Assembly: GCA_030446765.1 (NCBI GenBank)
Contig: JAUJMR010000002.1
Coordinates: forward strand, 183,010-234,642
Length of the DNA stretch: 51,633 nucleotides
Direction of reading: 5' to 3'
DNA from: Chloroflexia bacterium
Lineage (GTDB): Bacteria > Chloroflexota > Chloroflexia > Thermobaculales > Thermobaculaceae
The notes beneath the pieces were generated by a model. It made no database searches, was not told the DNA's origin, and saw nothing but the letters and a program-made list of their open reading frames with translations. Positions within the stretch are counted from its first letter, which is position 1. Each line of letters starts with the position of its first letter. Positions 27,156-37,576 of the stretch are shown in pieces. The position numbers were made by a program, and so were the translations under genes.

Positions 27156-27638
27156 ATGGACGTGATGCGCTTCAAGGTGATAGACCCGACCGGAACGATT
27201 AGCTTCGTTGGACCATGTCACGGTCTGAAGGTATTGACCGCAGCGTGCGCGAAGAACCCCACGACGCTTGCCGAACTACTGGAGTATACCCGAGCGTACG
27301 ACGCGCAATTGTCAACGTATGTACTCAACGGCCTCGCTGTGTTCGATGAGCATAATACCACCGAGGGACACGACGCGATTCTGGGGACGCTTGAGTCGGC
27401 CCCGCCAGCAGAGACCCCGCCGTTTCGCGTGCTCGATGCGGTCACCGAGGAAGCCAGCACCGAACCCGTAGGTGCGGGGCTGGTGATCTTCAACGTGCCG
27501 GCGAGGCGGATCATCCAGGTGCAGAACGCGTACGCTAGTGTCGAGCGGCAGGGACGGGGCCGAATTCGGGAGAACGGGGAACCCACGAGCAAACTGTATC
27601 GCTACGCCCTCCCGAAGGAGTGGCGCGTTCTGCCGTGA
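27156..27638 (+). CDS. Hypothetical protein
   Basis: A 160-residue soluble protein starting MDVMRFKVIDPTGTISFVGP, with a later segment VPARRIIQVQNAYASVERQ. The composition is ordinary for a folded cytoplasmic protein and there are no membrane segments. I recognise no family. Starts at 27147 (GTG), 27156 and 27165 are possible. I prefer 27156 because it is an ATG directly after a TATCGT box at 27143-27148 that could serve as a -10 element of a leaderless transcript, but this is weak. The gene faces prephenate dehydrogenase convergently. Confidence 0.6.
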   Translation: MDVMRFKVIDPTGTISFVGPCHGLKVLTAACAKNPTTLAELLEYTRAYDAQLSTYVLNGLAVFDEHNTTEGHDAILGTLESAPPAETPPFRVLDAVTEEASTEPVGAGLVIFNVPARRIIQVQNAYASVERQGRGRIRENGEPTSKLYRYALPKEWRVLP

Positions 27639-27685
27639 TACTGGTGTTTCGGGGCGCGGCCTGACGCCCGCGCTAGAACGATTGG

Positions 27686-28660
27686 TCAGTCCCGTCTGCG
27701 GCGAAGTCCCCCGAGGAACAGGCGATTTATATGCGAGTCGATGCTTGGGCGCGGGGTGTCATTCTGCGGCGCGGCAGGCTGGAGCCAGCGTTCTCGTGCG
27801 CTTTGCGCATCGGCGAAGAATCGGAGCAGCCGCTCGGCTGCCTCGGTGTCTCCTCGCCCGGCGAGGTCGCGCAGTTCTCCAAGCCGCCCGATCAGGCTGT
27901 CGAGCCAGCGCACCGCCTCATCGGGCGAGAAGGCGACCATTCCCGCCAGTTCCTCGGGCGGCATCGCGGCGAGCCGGGTAAGCTCCGCGAGGTCACTGGT
28001 GGCCATACCGCTCAGGTCACGCCACCCCGCGCCCCCACTCGCGGTATGCATCAGCGCCACCGCGGTTAGCGCGGGCAGCATGGTCGTCGCCGCCACCTGC
28101 GCATCGTGCTCCGCCGGGTCCGGGAAGTATGGCTTTGCCCCGATCGCCTGCACGAATCCCACGACCAGCTCGGTGGCGCGCTGCTCGGCACGCGGGGCGG
28201 GGAATAGTCCATAAGTTACGCCCGCGAACAGATCGACGGACGGCTCGCGCATGTGGTCTATCGGCAGTACCGGATGCCCGGCGATGAAGCTAACGTGTGC
28301 GGGGAGAACCTCGGACGCGAGCGCCAGGCTCTGCTGCTTGTGCGGCGAGGTGTCAGTCAGGACCGAATCTTCCCCGAGCAGCGGCGCGAGCTCTTCGAGT
28401 GCCCGCCGTTCTTCAGTAGCCGGGACGGTCAGTATCACGAGGGAGGCGTCCCGAACCGCCTGGCGAAGGTTCCACGGGGTTTGGTCCACCGCCTTCAGGC
28501 GCGTCGCCGCCTTTTGGCGGCTCGTGTCAAAGTCGAAGCCAATGACCTCGATCGCGCGACGGCTCCCGCCCAATGCTTCCGGCGCGCCGATCCAGCGCTT
28601 GAGCGCCAGGCCAATGGAGGCTCCGGCAGGTCCTAAGCCGATGACGCTGATCTGCTCCAT
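27686..28660 (-). CDS. Prephenate dehydrogenase family protein
   Basis: A 324-residue protein with the N-terminal NAD(P)-binding motif VIGLGPAGASIGLALK (about residues 5-20) and the downstream GFDFDTSR that closes the first Rossmann half. Catalytic-type landmarks of TyrA follow: TDTSPHKQ (TDVgS-like) and AGHPVLP, the histidine segment, then an all-helical dimerisation domain to residue 324. TyrA converts prephenate to 4-hydroxyphenylpyruvate for tyrosine synthesis. No ACT domain is present. The start at 28660 has GGGGAG four bases upstream and is preferred over 28672. Other aromatic genes are not adjacent, so a related dehydrogenase role is possible. Confidence 0.75.
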   Translation of the reverse strand: MEQISVIGLGPAGASIGLALKRWIGAPEALGGSRRAIEVIGFDFDTSRQKAATRLKAVDQTPWNLRQAVRDASLVILTVPATEERRALEELAPLLGEDSVLTDTSPHKQQSLALASEVLPAHVSFIAGHPVLPIDHMREPSVDLFAGVTYGLFPAPRAEQRATELVVGFVQAIGAKPYFPDPAEHDAQVAATTMLPALTAVALMHTASGGAGWRDLSGMATSDLAELTRLAAMPPEELAGMVAFSPDEAVRWLDSLIGRLGELRDLAGRGDTEAAERLLRFFADAQSARERWLQPAAPQNDTPRPSIDSHINRLFLGGLRRRRD

Positions 28661-28699
28661 GCTACTCCCCACTGGGTCATCGTCGTGGAAATGTCACAG

Positions 28700-30990
<2,291 letters not shown>

Positions 30991-31027
30991 CCTACAGCAC
31001 GAACGGTGGACAAGAGGTTGCCGGGGC

Positions 31028-31033
31028 TATAAT
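31028..31033 (+). promoter_or_regulatory. Possible -10 box for parB operon with a structured leader
   Basis: A perfect TATAAT lies 134 bases before parB, without a good -35 hexamer. The transcribed leader contains CGGTTGGCGGTGCGCG (31047 onward) and a partly complementary CGCCCACCGACCG about 45 bases later, so it may fold into a long hairpin. Whether this regulates parB is unknown. Confidence 0.3.
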
Positions 31034-31166
31034 GGGTTAGGACATACGGTTGGCGGTGCGCGTGGCCAAGGCGGAGTGCCCCTGTAGCGACCGCGATCTG
31101 CGCCCACCGACCGCTTCCAGGTCCTGCGTCACGCATTGCATTTGAGCAAATGAGGGAGGGCGGAAC

Positions 31167-32009
31167 GTGCCATCTCGACCACGGGGCGGCCTTGGCCGCG
31201 GGCTTGATGCGCTCATCCCGCAGCACGACGCTCCTGCAGATACCACCGCTGCGGTAGATCGCATCACCGCCAACCCGTACCAGCCCCGTTCCTCGATGGA
31301 CAGCGAGCAACTCCGGGGGCTCGCAGCGTCGATCCGGGAGAACGGCGTGCTGCAGCCGCTGCTGGTACAGGCAGATGGCGATGGCTACCGGCTCATAGCA
31401 GGTCACCGCAGGCTGGAGGCTGCTAGACTTGCCGGGCTGGATGAAGTGCCCATCGTGGTGCGTCCGCAGCAGGGTGAAAATGTCCTGCTGCTCGCGCTCG
31501 TTGAGAACGTGCAGCGCGCGGACCTGAGTCCGCTCGATGAGGCCGCCGCGTATCGCGAGCTGTCGCGTCGCTTCGGCCTTTCGGCTGATGAGATCGCGGC
31601 ACAAACCGGGAAGAGCCGCTCTGCTGTGGCGAACAGTATGCGCCTGCTTGACCTCTCACCCGCCGTGCGCAACCTGCTGGAGGCAGGATCGCTGACGGAG
31701 GGGCATGCTCGAGCGCTGCTCCCGTTGCGCGATCCCGAGCAGCAGGCGGGTGCGGCGCGGACGGTCGTCGAGCGCGGACTCAACGTCCGGCAGACCGAGG
31801 CGCTCGTCAAGCAGCTCCAGGCGGCCAGACCGGAGCGTCAGCCCCGACGTGCCGACCCGAACCTGCACCATATCGAGAACCGGCTGCGTGAGGCCCTTGG
31901 CACGAAGGTTTCGCTGAGCGGTACGGCCAATAGCGGCAGGATCACGATCCACTTCTACTCCGAAGAGGAACTCGACGGGCTGTACGCTGCCATCGTGGGC
32001 AACGACTGA
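31167..32009 (+). CDS. parB: ParB/Spo0J family chromosome partition protein
   Basis: A 280-residue ParB. It starts with the conserved GGLGRGLDALIP (ParA-stimulating N-terminal motif). The nuclease-like CTP-binding domain follows, with NPYQPR (box I) and AGHRRLEAARLAG (box II, GHRR in place of the usual GERR), ALVENVQRADLSP (box III), and the helix-turn-helix SRRFGLSADEIAAQTGKSRS. ParB binds parS sites and loads on DNA as a CTP-dependent clamp. No parA lies nearby in the window, and I found no canonical parS site. It is followed after one base by three paralogous membrane-anchored genes. Confidence 0.93.
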   Translation: MPSRPRGGLGRGLDALIPQHDAPADTTAAVDRITANPYQPRSSMDSEQLRGLAASIRENGVLQPLLVQADGDGYRLIAGHRRLEAARLAGLDEVPIVVRPQQGENVLLLALVENVQRADLSPLDEAAAYRELSRRFGLSADEIAAQTGKSRSAVANSMRLLDLSPAVRNLLEAGSLTEGHARALLPLRDPEQQAGAARTVVERGLNVRQTEALVKQLQAARPERQPRRADPNLHHIENRLREALGTKVSLSGTANSGRITIHFYSEEELDGLYAAIVGND

Positions 32010-32010
32010 T

Positions 32011-32538
32011 ATGAAGTCCCTGGGCCGCAAATCGTGGCTAATCGTCGGCCTCGCAGGGTCTGGGTGTCTGCTTACTCTCCTGGTCGTCGGTATGATGGCG
32101 CTGCTCTTATTGCGTCGGGGTACGCCGGCGGAGAATGGTCCGTCGCAGGTGGTAGCCGGATGGCCCGAGGCTGCGTCGCAGGCGGCTGTCAGCATCCTGG
32201 TCTACCGCCCTGAATATCTCCCCCCGAACTCAGGCGAGCCGAGAATCAGCGTGTTCGAGCTCTTCGAGAACCACTTCGAAGTCAACGCCGCGTATCCGAG
32301 CGGACTGCAGATCACCCAGAGCGGTAGTCCAAGGGTAATCGCGCCGGATGCGCGAGAGCCCGCCCAGGTCGACGACACGATGGAGGCGGCCTTCTCATCC
32401 GATGCTTCCGGCAGTGGCCGAGCGCTGATCATCAACAAGTCCGGTACGTGGATCGAACTCTCGGGGCAGTCCGACGATCAGCTTGTGCGCATCGCCGAGT
32501 CGCTGCGCGAGGTACAGCCTGGAGACTCCGGTGGCTAA
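32011..32538 (+). CDS. Membrane-anchored extracytoplasmic protein, tandem paralogue 1
   Basis: A 175-residue protein with one N-terminal membrane helix (LIVGLAGSGCLLTLLVVGMM) and an outside domain. The first landmark is ILVYRPEYLPPNSGEPRISV (about residues 64-83), followed by YPSGLQITQ and a beta-rich end finishing SGQSDDQLVRIAESLREV. The same pattern recurs in the next two genes. The outside domain resembles DUF4367-type sensor-like domains, but that is a loose resemblance. It starts one base after parB, so the four genes are one operon. The helix contains GSGCLL, which is unlikely to be a lipobox in this context. Confidence 0.7.
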   Translation: MKSLGRKSWLIVGLAGSGCLLTLLVVGMMALLLLRRGTPAENGPSQVVAGWPEAASQAAVSILVYRPEYLPPNSGEPRISVFELFENHFEVNAAYPSGLQITQSGSPRVIAPDAREPAQVDDTMEAAFSSDASGSGRALIINKSGTWIELSGQSDDQLVRIAESLREVQPGDSGG

Positions 32539-33040
32539 GCTTGCCGCCGGGGGTGTGCAGCGACGCGTCGCGATGCTCGGCATCGGCGCGACCGTCGCTT
32601 TCCTGGTCGCGGCCGCGGCGTTGGGGATCTATCTGAGCCTCAGCGGCGTCGTGACCGGTGATGTGTTCCAGCCGGCGACGGTCTCATCGTGGCGTGATGC
32701 GGCTGCACAGACGAAAATGGACCTGTATGAGCCTGCGTATCTGCCAGCTAACTCGGGCTCACCAACCATTGAGATATCGCGGGTTGGTCAGCTTGTCGAG
32801 GGAGTAAACGTAACCTATCCCGGTGGTCTCTCGCTCGCGGAGACGAGCGATCGGCCGCCGACAAATGCGGAGATAGAGCGGGTGACGGTGCCCGGAGCGC
32901 AACTCGCCTATTTCGAGACCGTGGAGGGTGAGCGGTCACTTGTCGTACAAAAGGGCAATACCGCGATAAATCTCTATGGCGCATCAGATGCCGAATTGCT
33001 GAAGGTCGCAACTTCGCTGAAACCCGTACGGGAGGGATGA
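32531..33040 (+). CDS. Membrane-anchored extracytoplasmic protein, tandem paralogue 2
   Basis: A 169-residue protein from the GTG at 32531, which overlaps the previous stop and has GGAG six bases upstream. One membrane helix (AMLGIGATVAFLVAAAALGI) is followed by DLYEPAYLPANSGSPTIEIS, then VTYPGGLSLAETSDRP and a C-terminal GASDAELLKVATSLKPV. The segments align one for one with paralogues 1 and 3. The function is unknown. Confidence 0.7.
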   Translation: MAKLAAGGVQRRVAMLGIGATVAFLVAAAALGIYLSLSGVVTGDVFQPATVSSWRDAAAQTKMDLYEPAYLPANSGSPTIEISRVGQLVEGVNVTYPGGLSLAETSDRPPTNAEIERVTVPGAQLAYFETVEGERSLVVQKGNTAINLYGASDAELLKVATSLKPVREG

Positions 33041-33044
33041 AAAC

Positions 33045-33548
33045 GTGACGGTACAGACGCGGCGACGCAGAAGCCCGTGGTTCTGGGTGGCTATGGGGTG
33101 CGGCGGCTGCCTGGTGCTCACGATCATCGGCTGCGTACTGGCGACGGTGTTTAGCGCATCGCTGGCTACCTTCGTCGGCAGTCAGGTTGAGGGGGATACA
33201 ACGAACAGTTGGAGCGAGGCGGCGGGCAAGGTGGATATGCAGGTATACGAGCCGACGTATCTTCCCCCAGCATCCGGCACGCCGGAAATCGTCTCTGTTG
33301 GCGTGGGTGGTCTGTTCCAAACCGTTACCGCTACCTATCCGCAAAGCGGTTTGCTCATTGTTGAGCTCAACCGCAACCCCCAACAGGGAAGCCCTGGCCA
33401 GCAGATCGAGATCGAGGGCACCGACGAGGCGTACCTGTCGGAAAGCGGCGAGATCGTTGTGCGCAAGGACACGACGTGGATAACGCTCTCCAACTTGCCG
33501 GAGGATGAGTTGCGTCGGGTCGCGGAGTCGTTGCGCCGCGTCGAGTAG
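33045..33548 (+). CDS. Membrane-anchored extracytoplasmic protein, tandem paralogue 3
   Basis: A 167-residue protein starting MTVQTRRRRSPWFWVAMGCG, with a membrane helix to about residue 45. The outside domain has MQVYEPTYLPPASGTPEIVS, VTATYPQSGLLIVELN and an end NLPEDELRRVAESLRRVE that matches paralogue 1 closely (ESLREV versus ESLRRV). It lies four bases after paralogue 2. Tandem duplication in one operon is clear. Divergence between copies suggests different partners or ligands. Confidence 0.7.
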   Translation: MTVQTRRRRSPWFWVAMGCGGCLVLTIIGCVLATVFSASLATFVGSQVEGDTTNSWSEAAGKVDMQVYEPTYLPPASGTPEIVSVGVGGLFQTVTATYPQSGLLIVELNRNPQQGSPGQQIEIEGTDEAYLSESGEIVVRKDTTWITLSNLPEDELRRVAESLRRVE

Positions 33549-33868
33549 TGCCGGACGCGGACCTGCCTACGCGTAGCCGGTTTGCGAGACGAGAAGCTCG
33601 ATTACGCCGAGAACTCAGGTGAGTCGCTCCACCCCTTCATTAATCGAGTCCGATCTTGACTACCCTGCATCTGCGCTTCCGTCCCAGCGACGAAGCCGCT
33701 GAGGAAGATACGCGGGGACCTTGCCGGGCACCGGGTGCTGGGCAATCTGTTACACGGCCACGCGAGATCAGGCAGACGCGCACCGTGCTACAATGCTCGC
33801 CAACTGGTTAGTGGATGCCCGCGCTCGCCACACCGGGCACCATGGGCGGCGGAGATAGGTTGGTAACC
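33549..33868. other. Gene-free stretch before the PhyH-like gene
   Basis: I see no supported gene or strong structure in these 320 bases. Confidence 0.3.
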
Positions 33869-34696
33869 ATGACGACGACCGCAGTTAAGCAGGTGCTCAC
33901 GGAAGAAGAGGTAGCCCGGTTCTGGGAGCAGGGGTACCTGCTCGTCAAGGGCGTGCTCGCGCGTGACGAAGCCGAGTACTACCGCGGGGTGATCCTTGAT
34001 ATGGTGCCCCGTGACCTCACCATCCCGGCGCACTGGCACAGCACCGCCGGGCGAATCAAGCCGATGAACCTCGACGGGAACCACACGTTCGACACCCCGG
34101 AGTTGCTGCCCCTGTTGTTCAACGAGCGGTTGTATGCAGTCGCTGCACAACTCCTGGAGTCGCCGCGGCTGCGAGCAATTGACGGCTCGCTCGGTATCAC
34201 GCTGCGCAACCAGAGTCGGGACGGTATCCTCAGCCAGACGCCACATCTCGATGCGTCTGTACCCGCCGACATCCCGAACTTCCTCTTCAACCTTGAGGAG
34301 TTGCAAGTGGGCGGCTGCTACTATCTGGGCGATGTCGAGCCGGAGGGCGGTGGAATCCACGTCGTGCCCGGCGGTCACCGGCTGGTCGAGGAAAAGGCCG
34401 CGCCGCACTCCGAGGGCCGCCACCTCTACAACGACTGGAAGCGCATCGACGACTTCCCCGTTAGCGTAGAGGTAACGGGGGAGGCGGGTGACTTCGCGCT
34501 GTTGCACCACTTGATGCCGCACGCCGCATCGCACAATCGCCGGCCCCGACCGCGCGTTGCGCAGTTCACCCGCTTCATTCGCGAGGACCACCCACACCAC
34601 CCCGCCAAGCCCGCTCCTCCAGGTCGCTATAACGACCGCCAGCTCGAGTCGATGACCCCGCTCGGCCGCAAGCTCCTCGGCGTTGACCCCTGGTAG
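33869..34696 (+). CDS. Phytanoyl-CoA dioxygenase family protein
   Basis: A 275-residue Fe(II)/2-oxoglutarate-dependent oxygenase-like protein. The N-terminus VKQVLTEEEVARFWEQGYLL is typical of PhyH-family members. The first two iron ligands fit the HxD in TPHLDASV (about residues 129-136). The distal histidine is in HLMPHAASHNRRPRPR (about 214-229), with an arginine downstream for 2-oxoglutarate. The substrate cannot be predicted, as this family hydroxylates many small molecules. The ATG at 33869 follows a GGAGATAGG element. It is monogenic, and the decayed IS630 element starts 137 bases downstream. Confidence 0.8.
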   Translation: MTTTAVKQVLTEEEVARFWEQGYLLVKGVLARDEAEYYRGVILDMVPRDLTIPAHWHSTAGRIKPMNLDGNHTFDTPELLPLLFNERLYAVAAQLLESPRLRAIDGSLGITLRNQSRDGILSQTPHLDASVPADIPNFLFNLEELQVGGCYYLGDVEPEGGGIHVVPGGHRLVEEKAAPHSEGRHLYNDWKRIDDFPVSVEVTGEAGDFALLHHLMPHAASHNRRPRPRVAQFTRFIREDHPHHPAKPAPPGRYNDRQLESMTPLGRKLLGVDPW

Positions 34697-34833
34697 GACA
34701 CCATTCCAGGGCAGGTACCGCTCCAGAAGGCTGACCTGGCACGGCACGAAGGGTGTGGGGACGACCTACTCTCTCGTAAGTGCGTCCTAGTGAGGTCTTC
34801 GAGTGGTGCGCTTATTAGAGATTGGGTGAACTA

Positions 34834-36123
34834 GTGGGTCGTCCGTCATGCAGCTTGCCATTTTCGAGAACGGTCCCGCGTCGTCGGATGGCCCGACGTG
34901 TACATGCGCCACTTCCTCCCACCGCATGTCGGCGCCTGTAGGCTCGCTCTCGTCTGGCCTTGCGCCTCCGCCGAACGGCGTGGGCGATTCCACCCACACA
35001 CGGTCGCTTCCAACCACTCGATGATCTGCTGGGAGCTTGTAGGGTGATGCCCTCCAAGGCTCGTCTCGTCAGATGCGCTGCACCGACTCGGCCATGTTGA
35101 GCCAACTCCCACCCAGCGGCGTGTACAGCGGCATCACCCCGTGCTCGAACATCCACAACACCATCTCCGGCGTCTTGTGCCCGGCGAGGTTGTCCAGCAC
35201 CAAGAGCATCCGAAGGTGCGGCAACTCCTCGCTGAGCGTTATCCTCACCGATAGTTGCCAGCTCTTCCAGAGCGCCCCGAGTCTGTTCATCGTTGAGCAT
35301 CTTCTCCGGCTCCAGGTAAGCGCTCCAGGATCTGCGTCGCTCCCCCTGGAGCCAGATGCAAATCGGAACTTGTAACCCCCTTCGCCCTCACCTCACCGCT
35401 CTTTGGGTGAAATAGTGTTCAGTTTCGCCGTCCCGCCACGGAAGTATTCGTGTGTGGTCGATGTGCGGGTTCACCCTCGGGCTCCCAACTGAGGGTACGG
35501 ATACGGTCCCCGCCTCGTCCTGGGTCCAACCTCCAAACCTAACCGCTCGCCCTCCAGATACTCAAGTTTTTGGCTGTGGCGTCGCGGTCCGTTGACGGGC
35601 CCTCCCTTGCGCCTCCTCATCACTGTGCCGGTGTCGCACCAGCTGCGATCCCGCTGCCAACTCAAGCCTGCATCGCGATGATCTGGGCAGCCCATCAGCC
35701 GCTCCCCGCAACGCCCGCTGCAGCGTCCCGATAGCGACCAGGTGGCCGTGCCATCCGCCTCCCTGTCCAGGCGCCGCACCTCAGAGTATCCTCTCGCGCT
35801 CCTTAGCGGTGTAGGTAGGTGTGGGGCCCTCCTCCGTGTCTTGGCTCCAGCGCCGCTATCCCTGGTTGAAGCGAGACACCAGGTGGGAGACGATTCGCCG
35901 GTCCCTACCTTCGGCTACCGCTAGCAACGCCTTGGCGCGGGCTACGTGCGCGACGGGGCTCGGCCTGCGACCGGCTGATCCCGCTCCAGAAACTCATTCC
36001 TCCTCCGTGAGCAGTCGTAGGGTCGCTCTTTCTGCGTGCCATGCGAGGCTCCTCCCGTCAAGCCAAGCACCGAGTATATTCTCGTCCCTATCCGTATGGC
36101 TGTGTCCACGACGGACGACCCAC
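34834..36123 (-). mobile_element. IS630-family insertion sequence with terminal repeats and TA flanks
   Basis: Perfect inverted repeats GTGGGTCGTCCGT (34834-34846) and ACGGACGACCCAC (36111-36123) bound a 1290-bp segment holding an IS630-type transposase. Each end is flanked outside by TA (34832-34833 and 36124-36125), the target duplication expected for IS630/Tc1-type elements. Including the flanking bases, the match is 16 bp (CTAGTGGGTCGTCCGT). The element is therefore structurally complete although its transposase is frameshifted. Confidence 0.85.
34860..36042 (-). pseudogene. IS630-family transposase, multiply frameshifted
   Basis: The ATG at 36042 with GGGAGGAG upstream begins MARRKSDPTTAHGG. 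Other frames then give EAGLSWQRDRSWCDTGTV-type sequence and HSQKLEYLEGERLGLEV near 35580-35530, [19 protein letters not shown] near 35210-35150 (catalytic DN), [18 protein letters not shown] (catalytic LN and E) near 35120-35070, and GGSGACTRR near the end. The order is that of an intact DDE transposase of about 390 residues, but at least five frame changes intervene, so no active enzyme is made as written. Confidence 0.75.
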
Positions 36124-36125
36124 TA

Positions 36126-36700
36126 GCTGGCGGGGAAATTTTCATGCCGATGAGGCGCCGACGAGCAGCCACGGGCCATGCCCACTACGTCAAGGAGCGT
36201 GGTGATCGGCCATAACTGTATCGCTCGACGAGGAGAGAACGACCTGGGCATTGCTGATCTGGAAGATGTGGCCTTGCAGATCAAATCCGGACCGTCGTAT
36301 AGGTCATCGTCGGGTCACTATGTGCTGAGGGCGGATAGGAACCACTTGGACTATTGGAGTTCTCTGCTCGTGCCCGTGGGTGCCATGATCGCTGACCGAT
36401 GCCAGCACGGCAGCTTGGTGCGACGTGACCGAGTATCTGGAGTCCAATCCCGCCACAATCGATTCGGGTCCCTACACTATTCCCGCGGAGCACCGGTTCG
36501 ACTCGGAGACATTCGAGAGTTCCGTGACCACTTCCTCTGGTGTTGCGAGAGGTAGAGAGGCCCATCCAACTTCGGTTGCGCTGGAGGGTTTGCTGATCTG
36601 GAAGATCCTGATCATGCACGCCCTGTTCTCTATTCCATCGCCACCGACCAGCGACCTGGTACTACCTGATCATTTGTCTCCGCAGCTTCGACAATCACCA
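36126..36700. other. Gene-free decayed stretch after IS630 element
   Basis: No recognisable gene was found in these 575 bases. A 16-base direct repeat, TTGCTGATCTGGAAGA, occurs near 36253 and again near 36590. The composition is less GC-rich than the flanks, fitting an old accessory region. Confidence 0.35.
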
Positions 36701-36701
36701 G

Positions 36702-37139
36702 TTGATGTCCACCCTTGTTTTAGCCTTAGCCCATATCACCGGTTGCTTCGGCGATATCTATAGGTCGAGCCTCAATCATATTTCCGACAACGTACGCCGC
36801 CTAGGTGAGTCGTTCATCACGCGGTACTGGGGAAGGCATAAGGTAATAGTCCTTCTGCGCGCTGTGGACGAGGAGGGTTTCAACGTGGCCAGATTGGTGA
36901 GTGCATACATTCCCTCATAGACTTGGTTGAGCATCGAGACCACATCTTGGGCTTCATAGTCTTCGATGCAAGCGTCGATGAGGAGATTCGTAACCGAGCC
37001 CTCCTACTACTTATCTATTACGAGTCGCCAGAAGGCGCACTGAGCTAATTAATGCATACTGGCGCCGGTTTCCTGGTGCAGACCGTAACGGATGGCTTGT
37101 CGAGATGAAGCGGATGATCGAGGAGCATGGGGACGTGTA
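36702..37139 (+). pseudogene. Unrecognised broken gene
   Basis: Coding-like pieces in successive plus-strand frames: HKVIVLLRAVDEEGFNVARL (36838-36898), then DLVEHRDHILGFIVFDASVD and EEIRNRALLLLIYYESPEGA (36919-37038), then ELINAYWRRFPGADRNG with WLVEMKRMIEEHGDV ending at the stop at about 37139. Joining them needs two frame changes. The composition is that of a soluble helical protein. I know no family for it. It directly precedes the recombinase fragment, so it may belong to the same lost mobile element. Confidence 0.35.
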
Positions 37140-37201
37140 GTCGTATTAGACATGCTCGGGTCACCGTCGCTCAAGGATACGAAGGCAGCAGGTAGTGCGA
37201 G

Positions 37202-37490
37202 ATGGCCCGCAAGTCGATTCAATCGGAGGATTCGAAGCATGCTTCCCGTAGTGAGCTCGCCGCAGGCACCATCTATGCTGCCAGTAGCCCGTGCCAGCGC
37301 CCCACAGAGGACCCGCTGCACATCTATCTCGGCAGCCTCTCACCCCGCAGCCGCGTGACGGTCCAGAAGCGTCTGCGCGCCGTCGCCAAGATGATACAGA
37401 TTCCGTACGAGCAGGTGGATTGGCGCGAGCTGCGCGCACCACATTGATCGGATTCGACAGCCGCTCATCGAGTGGGGCAGCGCCTCTTCT
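37202..37490 (+). pseudogene. Tyrosine recombinase/integrase, N-terminal fragment
   Basis: The ATG at 37202 leads to DPLHIYLGSLSPRSRVTVQ then RLRAVAKMIQIPYEQVDW, the core-binding (SAM-like) domain of phage-type integrases. After a one-base frame change at about 37443, the domain continues IDRIRQPLIEWGSASS. The catalytic domain with its R-H-R-Y residues is absent. A transposon with its end at 37577 lies just downstream, and the remaining integrase is not found beyond it. The fragment cannot catalyse recombination. Confidence 0.7.
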
Positions 37491-37576
37491 GAAATTTCCA
37501 CGGTACACCCACCGTTTCATATCAATGCTCAAACTTGCTGCCGACAAGCACCCAACCGAACTGTCTCAACTCCTAT

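Noticed and set aside
31100-33600. parS sites near parB
   Set aside because: I found no match to the canonical TGTTTCACGTGAAACA palindrome.
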